Of a stretch of DNA of 64,000 nt, positions 9,088-20,226 are shown one piece after another. The translations under genes were made by a program, and so were the position numbers. Each line of letters begins with the position of its first letter. The first letter of the stretch is position 1. The notes under the pieces were generated by a model. The model was given only the letters and a program-made list of their open reading frames with translations. It was not told where the DNA came from and searched no databases. Where the stretch lies: NCBI RefSeq assembly GCF_003144195.1, contig NW_020290007.1, forward strand, positions 315,556 to 379,555. The letters run 5' to 3'. This DNA is from Ceraceosorus guamensis. Lineage: Eukaryota; Basidiomycota; Exobasidiomycetes; Ceraceosorales; Ceraceosoraceae.

Positions 9088-11658
9088 TTACTGCTTTTCG
9101 CTGGTGACGGCCTCGAGAGCAGAGCCGACCTCGAGATGGAAGAAGGGCGTGAGACTCTGGTTCCACAGAATGGGAACCGAGACGCTGGATGCGTTGCGAT
9201 CGTCGTAAGAAGAATTATCGGACAGGCCGCCTTGTTGACGGGAGAGGACAGGAGGCTGATCGTCGGCGGGACTGCTGTCCTTGCCGTCGAGAGAGTCAAC
9301 AGAGGAGTCGCGTCTGACTGGAGCGGGTGTGATACCGTCCTCGAGCTCCGCTCGGCGGCGGAGAGCGTCATCACCAACACCGTTGAGAGCATCGTCGATG
9401 GCTCTTCCGCGTCTCTCAGCCTCCTCTTCCTGGCGAGCTTGCTGATCCTTGTGGCTAAGGCTTTCTCCCGGGCGAATGATAGGTGCGACTTCGGTGATAT
9501 GACGAGCGGCGAGACCAGTACCGAAACCACCAGCGAGCAAACCACGACGAATCCAAGGCGAGAGGATTCCGGCAAAGTGGAACTCGACCGGGTGACCGCT
9601 GTACCTCTCGACGGATTGGCGGACATCGACGAGCATTTGAATGGACGTCGTGTCGACATGAGGAACGGAGCTGAAGTCGAAAATGAAGGCACGCAGCAAG
9701 GGACGAGTGTCGTGTGCCAGACGAGCCTCAGCTTCTACGGCTTCCTTGTACTTGGCGTCCGCCTTGCGGGCCGCCGAGCCGCAGAGGAAGGCACGTCCAG
9801 CACGGGAGAAGTAGGGGTTGACAGGTCCAGGGTCATTCCAAGGACGGTCACCACGACTCTTGTAAAGGCTGGAGGCGGCAGGACGGGTTTGGACCTTGGC
9901 CTCTTCTATGAGCACATCGGCGAGGTGAGAAGCATTGGGGTACGTGAACGCCTCCTCGAACTTCCAGATGAGAACACCGGGAGGCGGTCGCTCGACAAAG
10001 ACTGATGGGTCACGGAGACCATCCTTGTGCTCGAGAGGAAGGAAGATGTCGCGGTGAGCAGGGTGGGAGCTGGGACGAGTCCGATCTTCGTTGTGAACGC
10101 GGACGCGACCGAGCCATTTGCCGCGGGGGCGAGCGATGCGGACGAGCAGCAGCACGAGAGAAGCACCGACCGAGAAGTAGACACCAGCCTCGAGGTTGAC
10201 GAAGATGGATAGAATGACGGCGCCGAGGAAGATGAAGAGCTCGAAAGGAGACACGAGCCAGAACTTGTAGGCGACCGAGAGCGGCGCAATGAGGTCGGTG
10301 ACGGCATGGATAATGACAGCTGCAAGCGCTGCGTTGGGAATCCAGAAGAACGTTCCGGTCAAGGCGTAGATGGCGATCAGAACGATGATGGCGGTGACCC
10401 AACCAGCAAGAGGAGTGCGGACACCGGACTTGCTCTTGATGGCGGAACGGGAGAATGAGCCGGTGGCAGCGTAAGCTCCGAAGGTGGGGCCGACCATGTT
10501 AGTCACGCCGATGGCGACGAGCTCCTGGTTGGGGTTGATCTTGTAATTGTTAAGACGTCCGAAAGACTTGGAGATGGCAATGTGCTCCAAGAGCAGCACA
10601 ATGGTGGAGACAGGAATCTCGGAGGCCATGTCGGAGAAAATCTGGGTGCTAAGCTCGGGCTGGCCAATATGTTGGAAACCTCGAGGCACCTTCTTCAAGA
10701 TCGAGATCGGGAGTTTGGCCTTGGGATTGCGCGCTACTGTGGGACCAAGCCAAATGCGAGAGGCAGCCGTAAGGATGATGATGACGAAGGCGTTGCGGAA
10801 CACGCTGATGAAGAAGCATGTGCGCGCAAGCTTGGGGTACCGGCGCGGGATTGCAGTGCACACCCATCGAACGAAGTACAGAAAGAAGAGGGCGGTAAGA
10901 CCGAAGGCTGCATCGATGGTAGTGTTCGGCAGTGCCTTCAGAGTGTCGATGATGACTTCGTAGGTAGCAGAACCGCTGGTCTTGACTGCCGAGAGACCCA
11001 TCAGCTTAGGTACCTGACCTGCCGCGATAGTAAAAGCAGATCCCGTCATGAAACCTGCAACAGCTGGTTGGGGAATGAACTCGACAATCCATCCAAGTCT
11101 GAGCAGACCGATGCCGAGGGTGACGACACCGCAAATGAATGCCAAGGCGGAAGCGATGACTTGAGGGCGGCCTTCGTAAGCATTAGTCTTTTCCATGACG
11201 TGGCGAATGACGTTGGCGGTTTGCAGGGACATGACGGCGACAGGTCCAATCGTGACATCCTTGGAAGTGGCGAAGAGCACGTAGATGACGACACCGACGA
11301 AGGAAGAGTATAGACCGTATTCGGGGGGCAGAAGGGCGACCTGAGCGTAAGACATGGACTGAGGGACGACGACGAGACCGACAGTGATACCAGCGATGAG
11401 ATCACCGATCATCCATTGAGAGTTGTAAGACAAGATCCACTTGGTGAATGGAAAGAGCGAGTCGAGGTATTCGGTAGCCTTGCGTCCAGGTGATGAGAAG
11501 ATGTCAGACAGCCAGCTTGAGCTGCTGACGAACGGCACGCCGTGCTTGTTGGCAGGTGTGTCATCGTAGCCAATGACATTCTTCCAAGCGCGAAGCGCAA
11601 GATTGTCTGCCTTTTGAGGAGCAGGAGCGCGTGGCTCCTTGCTGCTAAAGTCAGCCAT
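9088..11658 (-). CDS. sulfate permease, SLC26/SulP family with STAS domain
   Basis: One intronless frame of 856 residues from the ATG at 11658. After a ~75-residue cytosolic head comes the SulP membrane domain (residues ~80-500) with family motifs GLVVVPQSMSYAQVALLPPE and TNMVGPTFGAYAATGSFSRS. A cytosolic STAS domain follows (~555-750), recognisable by FDFSSVPHVDTTSIQML, and then a charged tail with many Arg and acidic residues. The family carries sulfate with protons across the plasma membrane and feeds sulfur assimilation; yeast Sul1/Sul2 are the closest known type. The length is typical. High GC leaves long open frames on the opposite strand (for example 9082-10005), but they have no family character. 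Confidence 0.93.
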   Translation of the reverse strand: MADFSSKEPRAPAPQKADNLALRAWKNVIGYDDTPANKHGVPFVSSSSWLSDIFSSPGRKATEYLDSLFPFTKWILSYNSQWMIGDLIAGITVGLVVVPQSMSYAQVALLPPEYGLYSSFVGVVIYVLFATSKDVTIGPVAVMSLQTANVIRHVMEKTNAYEGRPQVIASALAFICGVVTLGIGLLRLGWIVEFIPQPAVAGFMTGSAFTIAAGQVPKLMGLSAVKTSGSATYEVIIDTLKALPNTTIDAAFGLTALFFLYFVRWVCTAIPRRYPKLARTCFFISVFRNAFVIIILTAASRIWLGPTVARNPKAKLPISILKKVPRGFQHIGQPELSTQIFSDMASEIPVSTIVLLLEHIAISKSFGRLNNYKINPNQELVAIGVTNMVGPTFGAYAATGSFSRSAIKSKSGVRTPLAGWVTAIIVLIAIYALTGTFFWIPNAALAAVIIHAVTDLIAPLSVAYKFWLVSPFELFIFLGAVILSIFVNLEAGVYFSVGASLVLLLVRIARPRGKWLGRVRVHNEDRTRPSSHPAHRDIFLPLEHKDGLRDPSVFVERPPPGVLIWKFEEAFTYPNASHLADVLIEEAKVQTRPAASSLYKSRGDRPWNDPGPVNPYFSRAGRAFLCGSAARKADAKYKEAVEAEARLAHDTRPLLRAFIFDFSSVPHVDTTSIQMLVDVRQSVERYSGHPVEFHFAGILSPWIRRGLLAGGFGTGLAARHITEVAPIIRPGESLSHKDQQARQEEEAERRGRAIDDALNGVGDDALRRRAELEDGITPAPVRRDSSVDSLDGKDSSPADDQPPVLSRQQGGLSDNSSYDDRNASSVSVPILWNQSLTPFFHLEVGSALEAVTSEKQ

Positions 11659-14600
11659 GCTGACGTGGATGGGCGACGAAGGGTGAATGCGGGAGTGCGA
11701 GGAGCCCGATCAGACAGATGGGTGGAAGGCAAGCGAGCCTGAGATTCGTTGACGAGAAGGGGGAATTGTTGAAGTGATCTCGAAGAGGTGGATTATATGC
11801 GCTTCGCAGCTTCTCAGGGAAAGTGTGACGCTGGCTCAAGTTGCGTTGACCGTTTCTTGGTGGCGTCGAGTGGTGCAATTCTCCGATGTCACTTGTTTGT
11901 TCCTGCTGAAAGCGCGAGAACAGCGTCGAGTGGATGAGCAATGAGCAGCTTGCGATGGCGGGATGCGTCCTTGCAAGACTGTCCGAGTGGCGGGCGTCGT
12001 TTTGGCCAGGTCGAGAGGTGCGAAGGTCAGCCACAACGATCCTGCCAGGAACACATGTGGTCTAGACAAGTGAGCGGGAAGATTGCAGTAGCGTCGTCTG
12101 TGGGAAGAACGACGCGAGTTGGAGTCGTTGCAAAGCGAGCAGAGGTGAGTGAGGCTTGCTACTACTGTATAGCTGGAAGCGCTTGGTCTGTGGCGGCGTG
12201 CGCGATCATTGCGGCGGCACGCGACGAGACAGAACCAACGCTGCTTGCCGTCGGGCGGGACGGCAACGAAGGAAAATTTATCATTTGTGTAGACGAGGCA
12301 GACAAGCGTCATTGACATTGTGTTGGGATTCCTGTCGGAGCAGAGCCTGGCCTGCGGGTCGGAAAGGGTCGAGTCGGCTGGGCATATGGTCAGGTCGGCA
12401 TTAGGCCAGAGGCGCTTGGGATGGTGCAAATTGATGGTTTGAGCACGCCATACCTGCCGACGGATCAACTCCAGGAATCCGAATACAAAAATGTGAGAGC
12501 AAAATAAAGAGCCACTCTAATCAGATTTATCCTTAGCCAGAGATGACGCTTGTGCATGCGCGGTCTGCTTCCGGCGATCGTAGACCGCATAGGCGCAGAG
12601 CCATCACCATCAAGCAGCCTGCAGGCGCATTCGGGTGCGTTGCGGCTTGGCGCGTGCGCTTGAGGGGAGCACTGCATGCGTTTCGGCGGATCGTGGCTAA
12701 GCTGGCGAGACCTCTCACACGTGATCTCGTCTGCAAGCATATCTGGTTAGTCTTCGAGACAAGTCGTGAGTCGTGAATGGTGAGGAATACCGCTATTCGA
12801 CGATCAAACATACGAAATCGCGATCCAAGCGAGCTCCTTCAGCTCTGCTCCACAGGGCTCATCTCCAAGTGGTGAATAGATGCTTAATCGAAGGAGGCAG
12901 CGAAAAAATTGCATTCAACATACCGCCTCTAGCGCTGCTACGCACAAAAGGCGATAAAGGATGGATTGGCCAAGGCAAGTATGGCGACATCTGCAGCAAC
13001 GCGAACGAGTGGCTTGGCGTCCGAAGTCACAACATCGACTTGTCTTGCGCGAGAAGCTGCACGCACTACTACTGTACGATGCTTGTCGCTCGAGCGGCAA
13101 CACAGCCTACGGCTGCCCCGGTCCTGAGCCGCAGGGCGGTATGGGGCCAGGCTAGCAGACCGCCGAATCGAGGCAACCGCGGGTACGTGAGCCGCTTCTG
13201 GAGCCAGGCTCGATTGCGTGCTGCGGAGTCTGAACGTAGGCCTACGGCAGAGCGCGCCGCTCGAGCTAACGTCTGCTGGCTCTCACGCTCGCTTGTCTTC
13301 GTTGCGGATTGTCTTGTTTAACCGCCCGGCCAGAAGCATCTCGTGGCGAGACGTCGACTCGTAAATGCATCTGGACTTGCTTGATCGAAGCTGGGCTCCA
13401 ATCTGCGTCGCCACACCTTAATTTGCCTCAGCTTTCCTTTCGACGTTAGTCGTGATGCTGTATCCGATGGCGCTAGCAACCGAGCACATCGTTCTCTGAG
13501 CCTGGAATTCTGCTTGCCCACGGTGTTGGGAAGGTAGCACCGTTTCTGCCTATTCAGCGAGCCATCGGGCTCCGATGAAGAGGCTATCACACGACGTGGA
13601 CATGTCTGGCGCTCAACACGCATAGAGCAACCTTCTCGATCTCATTGTCTGTCATCGAATTGCTCGGCTAGGCCACCGCTCGGCTCTTGGGGGCAGACAA
13701 GGCGTCATCACTCGACAAAGTGCTACCGGCCACGGTCGAGACCAGCCTTGCCCGTTATTGTGTCACGGTCTAGCCTCTAATACGTGACCAGCGTTAGCAA
13801 GATTGACTCATGACGCTGAACGAGCGATTGGAGCACTGCTCGAAGTCCGATCCTCGGAGTTCAGCGAGATCGACGAGCCCATTGCGCGATGCTCCTTAGT
13901 GAGCTTCCCGGACTCAACCTTTCAAGGTGACACTCTCTCACAATGACCACAGACGTCGGCATCGGCAGGCAGGTAGCCTGACTTCAAGGTGTAGGTTGCC
14001 AGCCGGCTCTGACCCTGGGAACAATATACCTCCAGCGAGACACATACGGTCACACAGTCAGACGGCAAAGGAAAAATGGCTGCAGCTAATACGACATGAA
14101 GAAGGTTGTTGGCGTCAGTCATGATTGAACAATGATCTAGTCCGTCCTATGCGCGCTCAAGTAGCATGGACGCTCAGGAAACCTCAGACAAATTTACGGT
14201 CTACACGATGCTGTAAAATCTATCTGAAGCGCTGCACGGTCGAGGGGAGCAGCTAAGCATCTTCGACAAGGCAATGATGAGTTTCACCCACAACAAGACA
14301 GCAACTCGCCCCTTTCGCCTTCCCAGCCACGGAGATCAATATCGACTTCTCCTCTACACGAGCTTTGTCCTCTGCTGCAACTAACCGCCAGCGGCTTTGG
14401 CTGCATTGCTTGATCGATCTCCTCTACCGGACCACACTAGCAACACATGCGCTCTGCTCGGCTGTTTGATCGCTCAACAGGCGACTCGCGTGGCGAGATC
14501 GGTGCAGACCTTCACGGCTTCAAGGACTCTCAACTCAGCATGGACTCATCAAGACTCGTTAAGCCCGGCTTTTGATTCACAATCAAGAATCACGCATTCA

Positions 14601-15076
14601 AGATTCAAACATCCACGATCGCAGATGTCAATTCATAAACACGTGATTTGAAAAGGACGCCCACCCGCAAATCACGACATCACGTGATACAGACCACGCA
14701 CTGCCGATAAGCCGATGCAGGCTATTTTGTGCAAGAAGTTTGCGCATGCAAGGTGATGTGCGTTCGTCGAGCCAATCAGTATCGAGCAAATCCCTCGATG
14801 CAAGTCCGATGAGTCTGATAAGCTCTCCTGTCAGACGCAGGGCGATATCTCCGCTCCGTCATTGCCACGCCAGCAATTCACGATTGGCTCGCGCAGAGCG
14901 AAGAAAGTTTGGCCCTAAGGCGTGTGCGCTGCAGAGCAGTGCGGCACTCTGGGACTAAATAAACAACGCTCGTCACGCCTCTTCGAACCTACCATTCCTG
15001 AACAACTCCCCATCGACTCGACATCACTCACTTCTGCGCCGTTGACAGATTTCGTCCCCCACCAAGCTATCCAATC
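11659..15076. other. 3.4-kb region without a supported gene
   Basis: Between two divergent genes (permease to the left, phosphatase to the right). I read both strands and found only short open frames of random composition, for example near 12773-13321. AT-rich and GC-rich patches alternate. A block of GAYTC-type repeats lies at 14521-14690 (listed separately). The last ~150 bases before 15077 should hold the phosphatase promoter; actaaataaac near 14955 is TA-rich. A non-coding RNA gene cannot be excluded by eye. Confidence 0.45.
14521..14690. repeat. degenerate GAYTCNN repeat cluster
   Basis: A run of GACTC and GATTC pentamers, often 7 bases apart (actcatcaagactcg, tgattcacaatcaagaatca, attcaagattcaaac), followed by two CACGTGAT-containing words. 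This is one of many such clusters in intergenic DNA of the window; see findings. Confidence 0.6.
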
Positions 15077-16785
15077 ATGGCCACTGTGTCCGGCGTCCTC
15101 GTATTTGCGCGTCATGGCGATCGTCAAGGTTTCTACCAGTCGCCCACCACATACTCGTGAGTCGAAACGGCGTCGTTGATGCAGAGCGTGGACTGCCTAC
15201 GATGCACGCTAATGTTGATCATTGCCGAACCAGCGCAACAAAGACAAATTTGACAGTGGCAGGTTACGTTCAAGAGTACAACCTCGGCACAGATCTACGC
15301 AATGCGTACCTCAACGCCTCGTCACCATCTCTCATACAAGGCATCAACACAACGGTCTCGCAGAATGCGCAACTAAGCGCCGCCGCCGACGCCGGCGGAG
15401 AGTCCGGACCCATCCTCGAGAGTGCCGCTGCTTTACTCCAGGGTGAGCTCTTGCTTGATGCCCTTCTGTTGTCTTCCATGCTCATTTTTTCAACATCCTC
15501 GGCTCCGGCGCAGGTCTTTACCCGCCATACAGCGAGACTATCACCCTGGCAAACGGCAATGTCGTGTCGTGGGACAACCGCGCGCAGCTCATCCCCATCG
15601 AGACGGTCGAGGCTGATCAGAGTCCTGATTTCGAAGGCTGGACCGACTGCTCGTCCTTTGAAGACCGTCTTGCAGATTTCTACGCTTCGGATGATTTCAA
15701 GAAGCAAGCTGCAATCGCCAATCCTTTCTTTGCCAGTCTCAAGGGGGTGCTGGGTCCCAACAGACCTGCTAAGCTCGAGAACGCTTGGAACATGTGCGTG
15801 TTGCCCTTGGTCTTGGCACATCCGGTCTGTTCTTGACTGACTTAGACCAACCTGCGTACTCTTGCCAGCTTTGACTTCCTGAACGTAGAGTCTATCCACA
15901 ACACGACCTTGGCTCCTCAGATCGGTGCACAGAACCTTTCACTTGCAAAGTACTGGGCCGACTACCACGAGGCTGGCTCCTTCACAGACACCGACAAAAC
16001 CAACGTTGGTAACGTCGCCGGTCAAGCGTGAGTCACTTGGTGGTGATTGTTCGATGCAGTGTCATGTCATGCTGACATTGATGAATCCTGCACCTCCTGC
16101 GCGTAGCTTTTTGGCACCAGTGCTCGACTCCCTGCATCGCCTCGACAATGCGACCGACCCGCTGAAATTCTCACTTCTGCAGATCAGCTACAAGCCATTC
16201 CTCTCGCTGTTCAAGATGTTCGACCTGGGCGCACCATTGAGCACGTCCGTGGTGGACTATGCATCTGCAGCCGTTTTCGAGGTGTACTCTGACCACAGTA
16301 TCAGGATGCTCTTCCGCAATGGCTCCAGCGGTCCTTTCGAGCCGTACGCGCTCCTGGGCTCCGACTCCATGACGATGCCATTGTCGGACTTCAACAAGGC
16401 TATGCAACCTTACAACTTGGACACTCTGAGCAAGTGGTGCAACCAATGCTCAGAAACGGAAGCCAAGGGATGCGCAACCCTCGCTGCTCTGAACGGCACC
16501 GGAGGCGCAGGTTACGCATCCGTCACGAGTACCGAGGGACGACACGCAGTCAGTCCCGTGGTAGCGGGCGTCATTGGCGCTTTCGTCGCTTTGGCCGTCG
16601 CTGCCGCTCTTCTCGCTCTCTGGCTCCTTGCTGGGGGACTCGTCAAGAAGCATCGAGGTGCCAATGCTGCGCCCATCCATCGTCGGGACGCAAAGGGCCA
16701 GCACGAACTTCAGGATCGCGCGAGCAACGCTTCGACCAGGCAAGAAGGCTCCCATACCGATCTTGTCAAGCAAGCTTCTGCTTGA
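15077..16785 (+). CDS. histidine phosphatase superfamily (branch 2) membrane protein
   Basis: Five exons: 15077-15156, 15234-15442, 15514-15793, 15869-16027 and 16107-16785; 468 residues, all joints in frame. RHGDR (residues 12-16) is the phosphohistidine motif of acid phosphatases and phytases. Family segments such as NLTVAGYVQEYNLG and NIFDFLNVESIHN follow. Near the C-terminus is one membrane helix (from VVAGVIGAFVALAVAAALLA) and a basic tail, so the protein should be a single-pass protein with its catalytic part in the secretory lumen or outside the cell. Oddities: there is no clear N-terminal signal peptide before RHGDR, and the second catalytic motif (HD) seems to be replaced by SYKPF in the LLQISYKPFLSLFKMFDL segment. 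Fungal relatives with this form are known to me only as phosphatase-like proteins, so activity is uncertain. Confidence 0.85.
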
Positions 16786-17031
16786 TAACCCCTCTTCAGT
16801 CGGGCTTACCCACCATCAATGCTTCCGAGGGTCAGGTCAGTGCTATCGAGGCCCGAATGACGCACCAACTTCGAGCAGCGCGCTTTGACCTCACGTCACG
16901 CCATTTTCCAATGAATGCAAAATTGATACCATTGGGTGCATATCCAGGGTGTGCTCGTAATTGCTCCGCACGACGAAATAGATGGAGTGTCTTTGAGGCG
17001 TGGGTAGCGGCTGCGTAGTGTAGGACAGCTC

Positions 17032-19456
17032 CTATTCTTCCGCGTCCGCAGTCGGTGTACCCTCTCTTGAGATCGGCGCAGGAGCCACTCTAGGCCTGCC
17101 AGCTTTGAGATCTTCTCTTATTCTGTTCGCCGCGGTCTTCATCTCAGCTCTGACCTGACTTGCAGGGACCAAATTCTTTGCCAACTCTGCTCTCAAATCT
17201 TCCTCTTCCCTAGGCCCATCGTAGGTCCTTCCCAGACGTTCAGCGACCGCTTTGGCCTTTTTGATAGCGTTTGAGACTTTCTGCGCTTCCTCTTCTTTGG
17301 GCGTGGGCTTGCGTGGAGATCCGATACTGGTGGGAGAGCCTGATCGTTTGGTCGAGCCGCCGCTGCCGTCCAGCACAGTCCGACGCCCAGCTGTTGCCAT
17401 TGTCACATCATCTGCATGAGGTCGCAGGACCATCTTGTCTACGGGGAATAAGTTACTGTAGTCAGAGGGGCCAACGTCAGTGAATGGTCTGGAGACGCAA
17501 AAGCCATATCACGCTCTGCACCACCGGTGCCCTCAACTCACTATATCCTGTAGAGCTCCAAGACGGCTTGCTCTTTGTCCTTTGCCTCGATCATCAGGTC
17601 AGCATCTTCCGGCAACTCCGTCGGCAACTCCACACAGCGATCGCTGTGCGCTCTTCTCTGCCTGTGCGTCTTTGCTCCAGCTCTCGGCTCGCTCAGATGA
17701 AATTTAGGCTTGATTCCTCTTTTTTGCCATATGTTGATGATGCGAGGTAGAAGTTCGTCAGGAGCAAGCGAAGATGGGCGTAGCAGATCGTGATGCCAGT
17801 CAAACACCAAGGGAACGTCCAGCTTTTCACAGAGCGGTAGGAGCTCTTCGGCAGAGTAAGAGATCTCATCGTTTTCCAAGACCAATCGTGATCGAGCCGA
17901 AGCGGATAAGCGCGTAGTTATAGTGTTCTCGATGCGCTCCAAAGCGGCTGCCTGGTCGCCGTATGAGCCGCCGCCATGCCTGGAAAAGTAGGGATGTGAG
18001 TGAGGCGCGTTGCTCCAGTATGCGCGCTGTCTTCTTCGAACTCACAATATCATCACGCTTTCGGGACCCGATCCCATCAAATCCAGCATCTTGCAATATA
18101 TCTCGAACTCTCGTATGCTATTCTCGAGGACCTGCTGGTTTGGTGTTCCGAGCTGGACGAATTGGCCAGGATGGAGAGTCAATCTGACTCCCAGCTTCTT
18201 CGCTTCGTCTCCCGCTCTTCTGAGCTCCGTCTCGAGCACAGAGACGTCCCAGCCTACTTCGTTGTGCGATGCGAACGGCAGCATTTCGCACGAGAGGCGC
18301 ATGAAGCGGATGTTGTTTGCCACGTTCCAGTGCAACATTGGAATCTAACGACACCAAAAAGAGACGGGTTTGTCAGCGATCAACTCTCCCCGTGTGCAAG
18401 TATTCGCACGCTCACAATATCGTTAATGTTCGCTCTCGCGAGCTCAATGGCCGCCTCGACTCCCTTTTCGCGAATGGTCGCCAGCCTGAGCGTCCGAGAG
18501 CTGAAGATGCTCTCTTTGGAGCTGGGCGGTTTGGTACTTCTGAGCACCGTGTTCAAGCAGGCGTATCCCAATCTGCCCCTGAACGCGCCTCTTTGCGCAG
18601 TACCCTCTTGTGCAAAATCTCTGTGCTGCACAGGTGCAGGTTCCCACTTCTCGTGCGCTTCGATCGCAGCCAGCCTCTTGCGCTCCAGCGCGGATACTTT
18701 GGGAGTCTCTTCCGTTGCACCGCCTTGAGACTCTTCGAGCTTTTGCTTCTTCGTTTGACGTTTGCGTTTGGATGGCGGAGGCATGTCCGAAGGTGCAGGT
18801 GAGAGAGAGTTGTTCTTGTGGACGCCAGTGGTCCGCGGCGGCTCGGTCGGTGCAGGATGCGCATTCGACTGTGCTATCATCTCCTCCCCACTCTCATTTT
18901 TCAACATCCCATTGGTCGCCGCAGCACTCTTGGCGCTGGCTTTGCGCTTGCGTGAAGGAGCATTGTATCGGTCATTGCGGCTGCCTTTCAGGGCATCCAC
19001 TGATGAGTCATCCAGCACAGGTCTCACATCCGCAGCGCCCTGTCCTACTTCTTCCTTCACTTGAGCAGCATCCACTAGCACCTGCGCTTCCACTTGCTTC
19101 ACACTACCTCGGGCAGATCGTCTCCTTGTCTGCTGAAGGGTCGGCGCGGAGGCTGACTGCTCCACAGCTTGAGCTGCTCGACTGCTGCCTTTGCGAGTGG
19201 GAGGGACGGAAAGTGGTTGATCAGAGTGGATGGATGTGGCGATAGCGTCTGATGCTGCCCGCGTTATGGAGGACATGTTGCCGATGGATGCCGCGCGTGC
19301 GAGGCGAGGTGGACGTGGCATTTCGGAAAGGCGTGCAGGCGATGATCGCCTCTGGAATGTGCTCGTGAGTGAAGAGACAGAGTGAGCAGCCGAGGGTAAA
19401 GTACAACGTGCCAGACCGCTGATCCGTAGCCCTCTCTGTACAAGACCGGCAAGCAT
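17032..19456 (-). CDS. UVE1: UV damage endonuclease (UVDE/Uve1)
   Basis: Four exons on the minus strand: 19456-18416, 18344-18046, 17979-17542 and 17455-17032; 733 residues with every joint in frame. Residues 1-45 (MLAGLVQRGLRISGLARCTL and on) lack acidic residues and resemble a mitochondrial presequence. A long polar linker with basic nuclear-type clusters (KRKRQTKKQK) follows. The UVDE domain runs from ~293 to ~600: GRLGYACLN, MLHWNVANNIRFMRLSCEM, LTLHPGQFVQLGTPN, LVLENDE, VFDWHHD and KFHLSEPR. The enzyme nicks DNA 5' of UV photoproducts, starting an alternative excision repair route. In some basidiomycetes Uve1 protects mitochondrial DNA, which fits this N-terminus, though the basic clusters could also direct it to the nucleus. 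A Lys/Glu-rich tail of ~130 residues follows the domain. Confidence 0.92.
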
Positions 19457-19790
19457 ACGCCCTTTGCTAACCGTGTGAGGTGGGCTGTCGCTATGGTGTG
19501 GCTTTCGCGAGGCGCAAAGTGCAATGCTTGCTGTTGGTGGTGAGGTTCCTTTTGATGGCCGCGATCAGCATGCTCTTGACGATCTGTGCGACTCGCATCC
19601 CAGTCAAGAGCGAAGGTGAAAGCTTCGCGGCGGCTCTCCTCGATGCTCATGTCATGTCCGGCCAAACTCGAACTCACAACTCGATCGGCGCCCTCAGGTG
19701 GAGGCAATTGATTGAATCATAAATTCAACGTCTCGGGTCTTGAGGTCACGTGTTTGCTGACCTCGCATCCACGTGTAGCCTTTTGCTGCA

Positions 19791-19860
19791 AGTCAGTCAA
19801 GAGTCTTGAGTCTTGGAGTGAGTCACGAGTCACGAGTGGTGAGTCGAGTGTGAGTTGCAC
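19791..19860. repeat. GAGTCNN repeat cluster
   Basis: About ten GAGTC pentamers in 70 bases, mostly 7 bases apart (gagtcttgagtcttgg, gagtcacgagtcacgag). This is the reverse complement of the GACTCNN form found elsewhere in the window. Confidence 0.75.
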
Positions 19861-19905
19861 ACCTAGCCCGCCGCGACAGTAGTACGCAGCAGGTTTGGAG
19901 CGCCA

Positions 19906-19923
19906 AGCAGCAGCAGCAGCAGC
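19906..19923 (+). repeat. (AGC)6 microsatellite
   Basis: Six uninterrupted AGC units in the UVE1/TRAP-alpha intergenic region; a shorter (CAG)4 follows at 19957-19969. Confidence 0.9.
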
Positions 19924-20226
19924 ACCGACCGGATGCATTTCGCGCAGCGTGGCACGCAGCAGCAGCAGCTAGGCAGCCTAGACCTTCTCGCCAATCCCGC
20001 ACGCTTGGACCGAGCTTCGGAGCTGTGCTGCATGCACAGATCACTCACTCGCACAAGTCTCGAGTTCTGGCCGTGAACACCGTACAGAGCTTCCTAGCTC
20101 CTTGGATGCATCGGTGCGACGCTTCTACACCTCTACCATCCACCACCCTCCTCGTCACTCGGAAACTTTGTTCAGCTTCGTGCGGTCAGTCGTCTGCGCT
20201 CTCTTCAACTCTCTGCCCCCTTCGCG

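Larger units (their letters stand above)
19457..20226. other. divergent intergenic region with repeats
   Basis: Shared upstream region of UVE1 (-) and the TRAP-alpha gene (+). It contains a GAGTC-type repeat cluster at 19791-19860, (AGC)6 at 19906-19923 and (CAG)4 at 19957-19969. No gene is visible. Confidence 0.55.

Noticed and set aside
9082-11313. Long plus-strand open frames opposite the sulfate permease (307 and 243 codons)
   Set aside because: They mirror the permease codons on the other strand; composition is highly charged and repetitive with no family motif.
12773-13321. Plus-strand open frame of 182 codons in the empty interval
   Set aside because: No motif, biased composition and no splice structure; probably chance.
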